Source of the DNA: Litomosoides sigmodontis
Taxonomy: Eukaryota > Nematoda > Chromadorea > Rhabditida > Onchocercidae
DNA: 64,000 nt
Direction: 5' to 3'
Assembly (NCBI GenBank): GCA_963070105.1
Contig: OY718806.1
Location: 10,566,190 to 10,630,189, forward strand
Positions 52,501 through 64,000 of this stretch are shown here, in pieces. Under the pieces are notes generated by a model. It was not told where the DNA came from. It ran no database searches and worked only from the letters and a program-made list of their open reading frames with translations. Both the position numbers and the translations under genes were made by a program. Positions within the stretch are counted from its first letter, which is position 1; every line of letters starts with the position of its first letter.

Positions 52501-54087
52501 ACCAACTAGACGGAGGTGTTTGCTTTATTAATTTGAGAAAATCAAAAAAATCTTTCAGAGCAGTGTCGAATTCAGTGAATACCGACAATACACTATGTAG
52601 CCTTATCCACTTGAAATCCAGTGAGATCCAAAGCAGCTCGCAATTACCTCTTCCAAATCTTTCCGAGCCACCTCCACCGCTTGGCACAGTTCCTGTAAAT
52701 AGTCCAGTACTACCGAATAAAATGCCGAACACGGTTCTTTTAAATACGGTGCAAAGCTCGAGTATTGTGCCATCGCAGACAACACCAGCAACAACTGGTT
52801 GTGCTCGAGCATATCCTTCGGAACATGCAGTTGGCACCATTCAACCACTTTCTTCGACCCCCACCGGTGGCGTTCTAAATGTACCTGCAAGCAACACCGC
52901 TTCACAGAACTTGCAACCACAACCCGGGACTGCTGTCGTTACCGCTGCACAGTCACTAATGCCATTACGTTCCGGACCATCTACAGTTAACGTTCCACCT
53001 CCAGACTTCTCGGTTCCTCCACCATCGCTTATTGTAAGAGCAAATGTTGCTGCATCTACTACAACTAATCTATTAAGTCATATCGAGCCGACCAGTTCTG
53101 CTGATTCAAGGACAGGGTCTTCAAACCCAGGTCTTCAAAGAAGCTTGTCACAAATGAAGGGAGGAGTATTACCTAATAGTGCTGTTCTACCTGGTTTACC
53201 TTCAATGAATGTTCCACCACCTTCCTTTTCGGTACCGCCCCCTCAAGCACCAAATATCGGTCCTGTATTTCCTACTCCTCCACCGATAGTAACTTCAAGA
53301 CCAAGACCTAATTTGGTATCGTCCATGGTTATCCCACCGCCAAATCTTATGTCTGGAGCAGTAAGTTTAACCTGTCCACCACCTGATTTGTCTCAACCTC
53401 CGCCTAACATCCTTGGCACGCTGGGAACGAGCAATCCAGAAAATGTTCAGCAAATGATTAATGTAGTGGTTGGAAGTCAATCGACTGTGAGCGGCCAGAC
53501 ACCTGTAGAAGTTGGAGCAGAATTAATTGCAAATACTTACAATAGAGCTGGAGGCGTCAGGCTTCACCATGATGCATCATTAAAACAGCGAATGTCAACG
53601 GTCACAGAGAACATCGCCATGCTGGGCAAAATGAGGACTCCTGCACCAGCTGGACCACCAAGGCCACTTTCTTCGGTAGGCAAACTGCCACCGCCACTTA
53701 TGCTTTCACCTGGAACTCGTGGTGGTCCTACTTCCAGAATTTCCAGTTTTAACAAGCGGAAAGGAATACAAATTTGGCCGTCATCAACTCGCTTACAGCA
53801 GCGTCAAAAGCGACAAATCAGTGATATGGTAGCTATCATTCCGGATGAACATGGTAATTAAGCTGCATAGCGACATTATTCTTCGGTTGATCGGGTAGCA
53901 AAATTGTTATCTTTCATCCTTTGTAGATCATTATCCAAGAATTTAGGGTTTTCCATTTTCAGTGTTCCATTCATACTTTCAATATGTGGGAAACAAAACG
54001 AACATTTCAGACCATCCCAATTCACGCGAAGAGCCAGATGACAATATTTTTTTGATAGTGTCTGATGAAGAGGATGGCAACAAGTAG
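49538..54087 (+). CDS. Large proline-rich protein of unknown function
   Basis: Exons: 49538-49582, 49680-49843, 49992-50042, 50122-50218, 50401-50574, 50638-50741, 50969-51099, 51269-52024, 52160-52295, 52559-53853, 54011-54087; 1009 residues with every phase agreeing. N-terminal quarter is charged, with an arginine-rich run (EQREREREKERQ-like: VEQRERERKERQ, then EERRHRKRRWEER) and helical segments (LRQRVEKLI, LRNLIMRMCELSKEQQRLQR). The middle is disordered, Ser/Asn/Gly-rich. The C-terminal third holds repeated proline motifs NVPPPDFSVPPPS, NVPPPSFSVPPPQ and CPPPDLSQPPPN. It ends FNKRKGIQIWPS and an acidic tail SDEEDGNK. No catalytic or named domain is visible. The combination recalls nuclear RNA-processing scaffolds, but that is inference. 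The last exon is short and was found by phase: donor CATG|gtaatt, acceptor catttcag. Confidence 0.8.
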
Positions 54088-54089
54088 CG

Positions 54090-57000
54090 TGATACAATTG
54101 GAAGCCATCACTTGTACATCAGTATTTCTCATGCAAATATTACTCTTCGGTAGGAATATTTTCTAGGTTAAAACATCTAATTGGATCCCTAGATATACCA
54201 TTTCGCAGTCAAACCTGCCGAGGCGCCCTCTAGTCTAGTCAGCCTTGCCCATCGTTAGTAATTAATTTGCAATTATCATTATATTCAACTTTTGCTATTT
54301 GTATCCATTACCTCACGCGAAAGTAGGTAAGTCTCGATCCTAAGATTTTGATTGTAACAAATGCTAATTGTAAAAAATAGGTCATATTATCGTAAATTAA
54401 TTCTTTAGATTTCAGTAATTAATCATGATTTGAAGACTGATTTCTCTCCCCCAGTATATTTTCCTTTAATTTGAATCATTTCAAACGTACCTTTTCCGAA
54501 TATTAGATATAAGACTAACATTAGTGAGTGATATTTTGAGTATTTTGAATAGCTTTTGTTTTGATAATTGTATTTGGGCAAATCGTCTGTTAAAGCGTTA
54601 CTGTTTTAAAATTAATCAGCTGAGTATTTTGGTCTACTATTTTGCATTTGTTATCTGTTTTTTATGTTGATTGAATTTGCAATTGAAGTAATTAGTGACA
54701 ACTTTTGAAAAGTATTCCTCGAAGATTTTAGCAGAATCTGGAATTACCTGGACACAGTTTGAAAGACAATGTCTGAATAGTGGCCATCATATCTTGCTAG
54801 TCTTCTAGTTTTTTCATTTCGATTCGTGCATTTTAAGATTTCCAGGTTTTCAGTACTTTGTAGTTATGCTTCTGTTTTTTCGGATTGTGAATGGGTTTTT
54901 CGAAAGACCATTATTTGTTTTTGTACCAGCATCCACTGCAACAGCATCAATAGTCAGCAGTTTTGCGACCAAATCGACTTACGATTTTATTTTTATTTCG
55001 TTTCCCTTTTCTTATCATTAGTAATATTAATATTTTTTTACGAACATTGTGTATGACACATCGTCTTATATTGTGAATATATTTGAACACTTTGAAGTTG
55101 TCATTTTTGATGTGGTAGTTTTTATTTCAAACCGACATTTTGCGCTTCGATATGAAGTCTTTTTTTTCTGTATTTCGCCTTTATCACACAAAACCTTTCA
55201 CGAAACCCGTATCTGGATACTTATTTCAGCACGGTGTGGAAGTGGCAACGGTTGGACAGTTTCGAGGCACAACGGGTTACGTAGCCCAGAAGCTTCCAAG
55301 CAAGTTGGAAATGCAGTACCAGGTGTCGGTTGGTGAAGACCGTACGTCCGATCCACTGATGACTTTTGACGGATGAGTAGATTGAAATGAGCGATTTTAA
55401 CGACTGGCAGTATAAATTTTTGCGAAAGGTTCTGTCGGACTTGCAGTGTACTGCCATCCAGGGGGTTATATGGTATGAGGGGACAGTCCAGATAGTCACA
55501 CAAACAACTGATGGCTTATTTGTTTGTAAGTAGTATGTTACTAAGGTGCTGGGATAGTACTACTATCCGATATTTGGTTGATGGTTCACTATGTCGAATG
55601 ACAGCATAAGTACTCGCTTTTTTCTGTTTCCTATAGCAGATACCATGTTTAATTTTTATCGTCATTGTAACCTAATGAAGAGAAGAAAATCACTCGTTAA
55701 TTTATAAGCTACCGTTGATCTCTCAGAAGATGCTCTGAATCGTAGTCATCAATCAGTAGAATATCCAAGCGAGTTTTTTTCGTAAATAACTGCATTGCTT
55801 CTTATAAGCAGTGGAATAGGTTATCATGTTTGTTCCTTCATCTCGTGTTAAACATTGTTCTCTAGAATACTTTATTTACATTTATATGTCGTTAAAACAA
55901 ACTTTAAGCACTTCTGCAAAAGGAATAGCATGGGAGAAAAACGAGTATGAGAGGGAGAAGAAAAGGAAGAGGAGGGAAGATTTTCATAGGTATGAATCGA
56001 CTGGGTTAAGAAGATAGTTGGGAGAGGGGGTAGAATGAATTCATTCCCACATGTAGAAAATATGAACATGGAGGTTGGTCGCCTCGCACGTCGTCCATAG
56101 AAAGACGAAACAGAGGTCACTTCTCTCCTCCTGTACTTCATATTGTCAATGATTTGTTCTGTACCACCTAGTGGCAGTGATGCTGATTCCACTACTGATA
56201 GTGCAACTTGCCAAATTTGGCTTTAATTATAAATGGGGAAAAAAAATATAAAACGAACTTCAAAATAATTCCTTTTGTTCTGAAAATCTTATGGTAAGCC
56301 CTATGATGTTTACATGGCTGCACTGAAGTTGGAGAGGTGTGCCGTCTGATGTTTGGAGGGTGGAGGTATGGAAAGTTGCAAAAAAATGGTGTTCTGAATC
56401 GATGACGATAGATGTGTTTCTGAAAAGTGTTGAAGCATTCCAATCCGCAGCAAGCTATGACTGTATAAGCAGGATTCCAATGAATTTCAATTTCAAGGAT
56501 CTGCCTCGTTGCAAGCTCTAGTAGGCTTCTTCGTTATGCAAGTTCGGAAGTATAGCGGGCAACATGCAGAATGAGTTTGAAAAGATCTGGAGTCACCTGA
56601 AACTTCCATAATGAAACTTTTTTGGAAAAATAAAGAAATAAACATCCCTGGCAGCCTGTTTTATCCCATGACGATTTACTGTGGTTTGCATGTTGGCTTA
56701 GATGTTTTTTTTTGTAGACGTTTCTTGAATTCGCAGTGACCTGTGCGTTTCACTACTTTATATATTATCCCTTGATCTATCGAAAACAAAAACTTTTGCA
56801 AGCCCCTTTGACTCCATCAAAAAAGCACCGGTCTCATATAGCTTCTAAAATTTGGAATGCTCTCCAAAATATTCTCTGCTTATATCTGCTATGGATAATT
56901 GGGATATTTTGGTGGAAAAATTAGTTGAATTTCTCACAGTTAACGTACAATAGATGATTTTCAATGGAGAAAACAATATCCACAAAGATCTACACGAATC

Positions 57001-58100
57001 CATCCTAGTGATGGCACAAACCTTTTCTCCTTCCGCAATGTCATATATGATGAGTATGCAGGAATAGTCTACGAGCTTCTCAAGAAAAATGCACTGTTGT
57101 TCAAAAAAAGCCATAAGGGATCCTTTGCTTACGTTCCCTTTAAACTAGAAAACCACCTGTTGTCAAAACAAAAGTCGCAAGGAACCTCTCCCTCGCTTCC
57201 ACTTCGTTTTTTTCCAATTCAGCTTTTGAGCTGCAACGAAATATTGTATGGAATATCCCGCAGTGTTTTATTGGATACAGTAGCAGCAGATAAGCTAGTG
57301 GTGATAATTGTTAGTTGTGTTTAGTTGTTGAAGCCAGAGGGTGCTGGTGTGTTTTGGAATATTCCTTATCTTCGTTTAATAAAATTTTGCTTTATCCCCA
57401 CTTATTTCCTCCTCTCTTCTTCGCTGTATCAGTAAATGGATGTGTTAATTCTCATAAATTTAGTGTTGAGTTCGAAATAACATTGGACTATAGTTTTTAT
57501 AAGTAAACATATGTGTTGCACGCCACTTTAACGTTTGTGTTCACTGCAGCATATTATTGGGAAAGTTGGCTCTTATCTCACTGTATACATATGCTTCCAC
57601 TTTTAAGCGAGGTTAAGACCTTCTGTTCCATTCTGGGAGCCTGGAAGGGTTTTTTGTCTTTCAATTTCATTTAATCATTTCCATCAGCTTGGAGTGGTTG
57701 AACCTTCAGCTTAATGTCTCATTTGAGATCAGAATATCATTCTCGTATTCATGATTCTGAAATACATAAAAACCGTATCTTTCTCAGCTACATACATAAT
57801 TTTTTTATGGAACGAAATTTTCTTGTTCGTGATTCTCGAACTCATAAAGTCGTGTCTCTGTCATATACGTAACACTTTTATTTCACTAAGAGGTATCCAT
57901 AATTTCAGTGTTGGTCTCAAAAATTTCAAAAAGCGTGTTGGTAAGGTAATTCGAACAAATCTATCATGTTTTCACCTGTATATTCTTCTGGTTGGTATTT
58001 GTACTTGTAGAGTATTGGGACCCCTCTTTTGTTCAGTAGCCTTTTTGATCTCGGAATAGGATTCATCATCGATTTGAATATTGATACTGCAGATGAATTT
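54090..58100. other. Spacer with no supported gene
   Basis: Open frames near 55140-55376 and 55826-56017 lack partners. The missing 5' exon(s) of the RRM gene downstream may lie here. Confidence 0.4.
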
Positions 58101-58103
58101 CAG

Positions 58104-59864
58104 GAGGGGTGCATGTGCCACATCCGATGTTTATGTCACTCCAAGGTGTCCCTGTCCCCAATGTTCCACGCATGCCTTATATCCCTGCTATTCATCCTTT
58201 CCGACTTCCGCCCTTCACGCCAAACACTTTTCCACCACTACATCGAAATGGAGTTTTGGTTCGACGTTACAACAGTGAATGCCCGCCTCAGCCCCGGAAG
58301 TTATTTATCGGCGGTTTGAGTCACGAAACTACGGATGAACAGGTATTATTCGCATGCAGAAAGATGAAGGCCTGATTGCAGATAATAATTCGTCATCAAG
58401 AATTCATTTTCCAGATGAATGAGACATTATAAAGCATTCGAAAACTTCTTGTATGTTTTATATTACTCCAAGTTGCGAATAATGCGCTGTTGCTGTCGGT
58501 TTTTTTTTGAGAGTTACTCGTTTTGTCCATTTAGGGACGAGTAAGGTTTGTTACCTTCTATATTTGTTTATCTAAGAACTCTATGTTGAAGTTACGGCAG
58601 TATTATTCGAAGTGGGGCACTGTAGTGGACTGTATAGTTATAAGGGATCCCCAAACTAAGTACTCACGCGGATTTGGATTTGTAACATTTGCAACTGTAC
58701 AGATGGCTGAAGCTGCTATGGCTAATCGACCTCATACCATAAATAACAAGGTATGTATTCATTTGCCATCAGATGACATTTGTAAATTGTTGTCTGCATT
58801 TAGTATTGAGCTTGGCTTTATTTTCATGCCTGAAACGGTTTAAAATGCTCTTCCTTTAGGTGGTTGATCCAAAGCGCGCTATACCTCGTGAACAAATGTC
58901 ACCCCTCCTTCCAAATCATCCTCCACCGTTCCTGGAGATTGAACCTAGTCCAGGATGCAAGCTATCCTTGTCAGGTAAAGTTCTTTTATTTGAAGAGATG
59001 TAAGTGGCCAATATCTTTTGATGCCTCAAATGACTATCTTTTCAGTTTTGAAAGTAGTTATTATAGGAATACATTGGGCATGGCACACAGTTGATGATTT
59101 ACGACAATATTTCGACAAGTTTGGAACTGTTGAGCAAGTTGAAATTTTGGGTAATCCAAGAGGACTAGGTTTTGTTGTTTTCGAAAGGAAATCTTCCGCA
59201 GATAAGTGTTTGGAATATGGGAAAGTCCACATAATCAACGGCCAAAACTGTGAAGTTACCGTAAGTTTAATGTCAATTTTAGATGTTATTATTTTTTTTA
59301 GTATTTCTTTGTCTCTCTTTTCGGAGTTTTGAGTTTGATTTGAGGGAAGTTTTCCGAAAAAACGGGAGATATTTTTTTTTGTAGTAATGACTAGAATTTG
59401 AATAAAAACTGGATATTACTTGTTAAATTCCTCTTCATTTATAGGGTAACCCGAAATTTGTTTTACAGCGTAACCCAATTGAACATTCCATCTATCAACG
59501 TAGTGATACTTACGATGGCAATGATTCGGAAATGATCGACGAGCAAGTTGATTCGGCTACCGCGAGTGGGCACGAAACACCTGGTGATGGCTCTATAAAA
59601 GCTCTGGAGAATGGATTTGCAAACAGTTTGAATTTTGCCGAGGCGGAAAATGTTTGCTCCTCTTGCGTTGTTGATCCAACTGAGAAACTAAAAGGAAACG
59701 TAGGAAGTAAGAAGGTTATCAAACTACCAAAGTCAGAGAAGGAAGATGTAAATGTGAAACCAGTTAAAGAGGCAGGGGATGAAAAGAATGCGAATGAAAC
59801 GCGTAATAAAAAGATTCCGGTAGCAAAATCTGATAAGAAAATCAAAAAAACTATCAAAAATTAA
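58104..59864 (+). CDS. hnRNP A/B-like protein with two RRMs, 5' end not found
   Basis: RNA-binding protein, probably nuclear. Exons: 58104-58342, 58592-58750, 58860-58974, 59067-59260, 59469-59864; 366 residues plus an unseen N terminus. A proline-rich leader (VPRMPYIPAIHPFRLPPF) precedes RRM1, with RNP2 KLFIGGL and RNP1 RGFGFVTF. The linker is VVDPKRAIPREQ, the usual spacing and wording after RRM1 in hnRNP A/B and Musashi proteins. RRM2 has RNP1-like RGLGFVVF, but its RNP2 is weak (CKLSLSGIHW). The tail is acidic then Lys-rich, ending KKIKKTIKN. The first exon opens with two bases needing an upstream phase-1 exon; alternatively ATG 58127 starts it. A polyadenylation signal AATAAA lies at 59867-59872, just after the stop. 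Confidence 0.83.
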
Positions 59865-59866
59865 AA

Positions 59867-59872
59867 AATAAA
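59867..59872 (+). promoter_or_regulatory. Polyadenylation signal AATAAA
   Basis: AATAAA begins three bases after the stop codon of the RRM gene, implying a very short 3' UTR. Confidence 0.7.
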
Positions 59873-59879
59873 GATTCTG

Positions 59880-61860
59880 AATATATGGCGGTTTATCCAA
59901 TTTTATTTTTTATTGTTCAAAATATTTAATTAGCTTTTTTGCATATCATTCTTTATGGTGTTTTGCATTGTCTTTACAGCTCTCCACATACGTTTTCTTC
60001 AATTACTGCACCTGCTGCTTGATTGTCTTATTATCAGTAATACTGTATTTGAAAAGAAATCATAAAAACTGAAAATTTTATTTGCATGTGGCAAATTTCA
60101 AGAAGAGCTATATTTTCCCTCTTTTTCTTATGTGAAACCTCTTTTCAAATTTTCTTGTTTTTATAGAATTAAATTAGCAGTTGTCTTCATACACAGTTGT
60201 AGGTTTGATGCATGGCGGCTTTATTCCTACGGGGTTTAATAATATTGGAAAGGATGATATCTGTAAACGTTTTTGCTCAAACTATCTCATCACGCTTCAT
60301 AAACGTCTTACTGTTTCAGATTTACATGCAATCATAGCTGCTTATCCATTAAATTAATTTTCCTTGTTTTTCGTGTTATTTTGTTTGTTTTCATTCTATC
60401 GTTTGAGTTGAATTTAGATCTTTCATGGATGACAATGTATATACAGGATTTTATATTATCATTCATATGAATGTTCATTATCCTCTTGTTTTTCAATCAA
60501 TGATTTTTTAAAACATGTTTCAAGAAGTGGCCAATTATTATACCTCAATCTTTTTTCTGTGCATAAATCTGCGAATTCATTAGTTATTTTAGTGGGAGTT
60601 AGCGCTGGATTTTGAACAAGACAAAACGTATTATAAAAATCCCAGAATCTATGAACTTTAAAGGAAATACTTTGCAAAAACTTAAAAGAGGAAATAAACA
60701 GTTTCTTTTCTCAAAATTTTCGTTTCCTTATCGATGTTCATTAAACATACCTGTCGTTAGTGTCTTGTTCAGCAGTGCAATCATCATTGTAAGAACTGGG
60801 TGTCATCATTCATAGTTTATGAGTCTTTATCAGGTTATATTATATGGTAGTCATCAATAAGCTGTTATCAAATGTAAACCTTTTTCCAGCTTTCTCTTTT
60901 CGTAAGTGGTCAGTCTGGTTTCAGGGACTTTTGTTTTTTTCTGCTTGTAATAGTTGCAAATATATCAAAGCGTATTACACTGTCTTTTATCTGTTCGCAT
61001 TTCAAATTAACCCCTTTGGTAATGGTCCACTCGGCTTGCTTTCAGCTAGAAGCTGGTGGTTTTTTTCTTGATGTCTAGATGTAGTGTTTGATGGACACTT
61101 CGTCGATTCTATTTATCCTACTGTTCTTGTTTTTTGTGTTTTTGTATGACTTTTGCATTTTTCTGTCCAGAAATCCATGTAATATGTGCTGCCAATGTCA
61201 CATTTTCGTTTGGGATTTTGCATGTTTTTTACAGCGATGTAGATTTGATAGCTTTGGAAGAGGCGTACTCAAATAAAAATCGTTGTATTTTTGATACATA
61301 TCAATCACTAAAGGCAAATAAACTGTTTAACTTCAACAAAGGAATAAAGCATGGCTGAAGGGTGTAGGTTTTGTTCAAGCGTTCCTTTTGTCTTCCTATT
61401 TCCAAATTTCGTATTCTAAAAGTATGTCTTACTATTTCGAAAAAAAAAATTCCGTATTCTAAAAAAAAGAATGTGAGCGTTCGGAAAATTCTTAAATCAT
61501 AATAGATAGTACGGTATGGTAGGAGGAAGAAATGATGTTCCTGTCTTGAGCTCACATTCATTCATTTTAATCATTCGAGTAATCAATCCATTCACATTCA
61601 TATTCTAATTTCTGTTATGTACCGCACCTGCACAAAAGCACATGCACATAATCCAAAATTATAAACGTTCTCATATGCAGTAGTGCAACGGTAGGAGAGA
61701 GTAGAGGAAGGAGTACACATGCGTACGCTTGTGGATCGATACGAATCCTGCTGCGTTTGTATGATACCGACCGATCTGGTATGCAGGCAGGAGGGTTGTC
61801 ATAATCGCACCGACCAACTGATTTATAAGGCTTGGGTATTCATTTATGGATCACCGTTAC
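59880..61860. other. Spacer with no supported gene
   Basis: T-rich sequence with short frames only; nothing recognisable on either strand. Confidence 0.5.
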
Positions 61861-61863
61861 CAA

Positions 61864-63902
61864 TTAGTTGAAAAGTAGCTGGTTGTAATATTTTGAACAA
61901 TGCATTAGCCCGGTTCGGCACATTTCTAACGTCCTGTAAATTATCGCCGTGATTATTACGGACTTAGTTTCAGCGTACTGAATTGGACTGACTAGTCATG
62001 AGTGCCACAAGTGAAATGATTATTTACCTGACAACACAGAGCCGATCGGCTCTTTCAAAATTAGCGCGTACCAATTCATAATATTGACCATCAGATAGCA
62101 CTACCGATCGCAGCTTCAAACACTTCAGTCGGAGAGTATCGATGAATTTACTAAAGCAGAATAGTAGTACTGAAAGCCTTCTGCCCTACTAGATTTAGAC
62201 ATTAAAATTCTTACCTTGATTTATCACTGAACCTTAGAGTTCCATCATCCCAGCGAATTTCAAGACGACATAGATTTGGACAATTCTGCGCAATACTATC
62301 AATAAATTGATCAATATGAATTTTGGCAAGTACTTTTGAGCAACAATCTTCCGCCGTTCCCATGACAAGTACTCTACGAAATTTCTTGATGTATTTCAAC
62401 TTCAAAATCTATTCAAAAATCTCACTGAAAATACATTAAAGAAACTGACGATATAAAATTATACTAAATCGCAAATTGTAGTAAGAGTAGTCTACAAGTT
62501 TCGAATTGATCTGCAATAAAAAATTGACAACAAACTGACGCAGAAGATTATGCCGAGAAAAAAAAGCTTACTTGATGTTTTTAAGCCTTGGAATCATATT
62601 TGTCCAAAAATACTCCAATAATTTATGATGTCCTCCTAAGTTTAAGCCCAACAATTGGTTACCCATTCTGGATATGAGCTCAGTCAGCGATGCTTCATTC
62701 AGTGAGTCGCAAGTATCTAAGTTAAGATACTGTAAATTTACGATGGAATCCGAACCCAGCCAGGCTTCTAGAACCTGAAAATGAACTAATAGATGTTTTG
62801 AAGATCATGATTGTGATCTATTTCCTGTTTTAATAGAACCTTCAACAAATATTGCACAAAATGTTACTTCATGAGCTCACCTGGTCATTCATGTTTTCCA
62901 ACCAAGACGCGTCAAGCCAAATGAGGTGTTTTAGTCTAGTTAAGGTACTAATTAATGCATCAGACGATAACTCAGTACCACAGATATTTAGTTCTTCGAT
63001 GTGTGTTTTTTCCCATCCGACAGATTTTATAATTTCATTGTCAAGTGCTGAAGTGTATTTCAATTAATGAAACTGTTCACACAGCGGCTTAATCTCTACA
63101 TTTCAAAGTCGAATTTATACCAATTGCTACAGTAACACTCTTATCACATAGTTTTATAATGTTTCAAAATACTTGCTAATGTTGGTACTTATTTTATAAA
63201 TTAACTTCTGAAGAAAAATATCCGATTACAAGAGTTATAGCAGTAATTCAAGATGTACTTCTGGAAGCTTCGCACGAGCCAGGAATACAGTCATAGTCAG
63301 TAATCACCCAAGATGAAATAGCTGAAAGCTTTTGTGAATTAATTGCTCATGAGAAACTCACTTGCGTGAGCGAGGAGAAGACTCCTAAGTTTCTTGCAAC
63401 GTTGTAAAACGAGTTGAAGACAAGATCCCTTAACTTTCGTACAGTAATTGACGCAGAGGCACTCTAGGTGGGCGCAGTTGGAAGAAATTGACTCGACATG
63501 TTCGTCTGTTATGAAAGGCACCTGAATCTCGATTAATTTCAGATAATACAAAAGAAGGAGTTTCAAAAGAAAACCTGAATCTTAAAAGCATTATGATCAT
63601 ATAAAACTTCTTTGAAAACAAAAAAAGGAAGAATTGAAGCTTCGATTAAAAAAGGTTTCTCGTATCTTTTGCACCACCATTTACGGAGTAGTAGCAAAGA
63701 TTTTGGAGGATTAGAATTGAAGAAAGATGAACAATTTAGAAGGATGGCGATTTTAAAATTAATAACGAATACTATAAGCATATGAACAAACTAACACCCC
63801 AGAAGTTAACAACACGAAGATTAGGTATGTACTGTTTTAGTTTATGCACATTCACTGTCTCATAAACCTCTTCTTCTTCATCTTCTATCTTTTCATATGT
63901 GC
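61864..63902 (-). CDS. F-box/LRR-like leucine-rich repeat protein, 5' end off the window
   Basis: Probable substrate-recognition LRR of an SCF ubiquitin ligase. Exons (minus): 63902-63833 (acidic, IEDEEEEVYETVNVHK), an unresolved exon near 63780-63563, 63521-63362, 63047-62881, 62774-62572, about 62399-62215, 62150-62028, 61933-61864. LRR-type segments: ITDEHVESISSNCAHLECLC, CLQLVLQRCKKLRSLLL, THIEELNICGTELSSDALIS, LQYLNLDTCDSLNEASLTEL and FIDSIAQNCPNLCRLEI, the cysteine-containing repeat style of FBXL proteins. The end is ANFERADRLCVVRTLEMC with a stop at 61864. An F-box itself was not seen and may lie beyond the right edge. The join 62572/62399 is one base out with GT-AG. LRR call is firm; the F-box link is from the repeat style only. 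Confidence 0.7.
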
Positions 63903-64000
63903 CTGCAAACGTTATTGAAGTGCTGAACTGATTAGAATTGTTAAAAGAAAGAGGGATTTAAAGATAGCCGAAAACTACTACTTCAATTGCTTGACTTAAT

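Noticed and set aside
55049..55503. Four overlapping frames on both strands near 55.2 kb
   Set aside because: No recognisable domain, and their mutual overlap suggests chance openness or an old repeat.

Overview
The window looks like nuclear DNA of a nematode, probably of the filarial/spirurid group. It is AT-rich. Its genes are broken into short exons by introns of about 50-350 bases, often with the nematode acceptor TTTTCAG, and genes lie on both strands without an evident operon. Several products have known nematode counterparts: a DYF-18/CDK20 kinase, a PAN/ZP apical matrix protein, an SPT2 histone chaperone and an FMRFamide-receptor-like GPCR. A BEL/Pao retrotransposon remnant is also present. 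The species assignment is inference; no rRNA or mitochondrial marker lies in the window. All exon models were built by hand from reading frames, splice signals and phase, without transcript data.

Layout. 1-3.3 kb (minus): 3' part of a myocardin-related transcription factor (two RPEL motifs, basic box, glutamine-rich stretch, SAP domain) running off the left edge, with a possible 5' exon at 11.3-11.5 kb. 3.3-11.2 kb: no recognisable gene; a (CA)n microsatellite and a perfect hairpin. 12.4-16.2 kb (plus): two tandem p24/TMED cargo-receptor genes with identical intron positions and phases. 17.4-19.5 kb (plus): CDK20/CCRK-type kinase. 20.0-22.6 kb (minus): rhodopsin-like peptide GPCR, convergent with the kinase. 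22.6-29.6 kb: gene-poor, with AT microsatellites and a diverged tandem repeat at 27.7-28.9 kb. 29.7-31.5 kb: BEL/Pao remnant in the order integrase end, env-like membrane segment, LTR, primer-binding site, decayed gag. 32.0-35.8 kb (plus): SPT2. 38.6-43.4 kb (plus): PAN/ZP transmembrane protein. 43.6-43.8 kb: (AGT)n tract. 45.4-45.6 kb (minus): last exon of an unidentified gene. 49.5-54.1 kb (plus): large proline-rich protein of unknown function. 58.1-59.9 kb (plus): two-RRM hnRNP-like protein. 61.9-63.9 kb (minus): F-box/LRR-like gene leaving the right edge.

The genes do not form a pathway. They are a mix of housekeeping (ER-Golgi transport, chromatin, RNA binding, ubiquitin-ligase-like LRR), ciliary, neuropeptide and cuticle-matrix functions. 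The most notable points are an Asp at the activating T-loop threonine position of the CDK20-like kinase; two well-supported GC-AG introns plus three further junctions that GT-AG splicing does not explain; a 39-base in-frame candidate intron in the PAN/ZP gene; a BEL element in circularly permuted order; and a diverged repeat array with splice-like edges.
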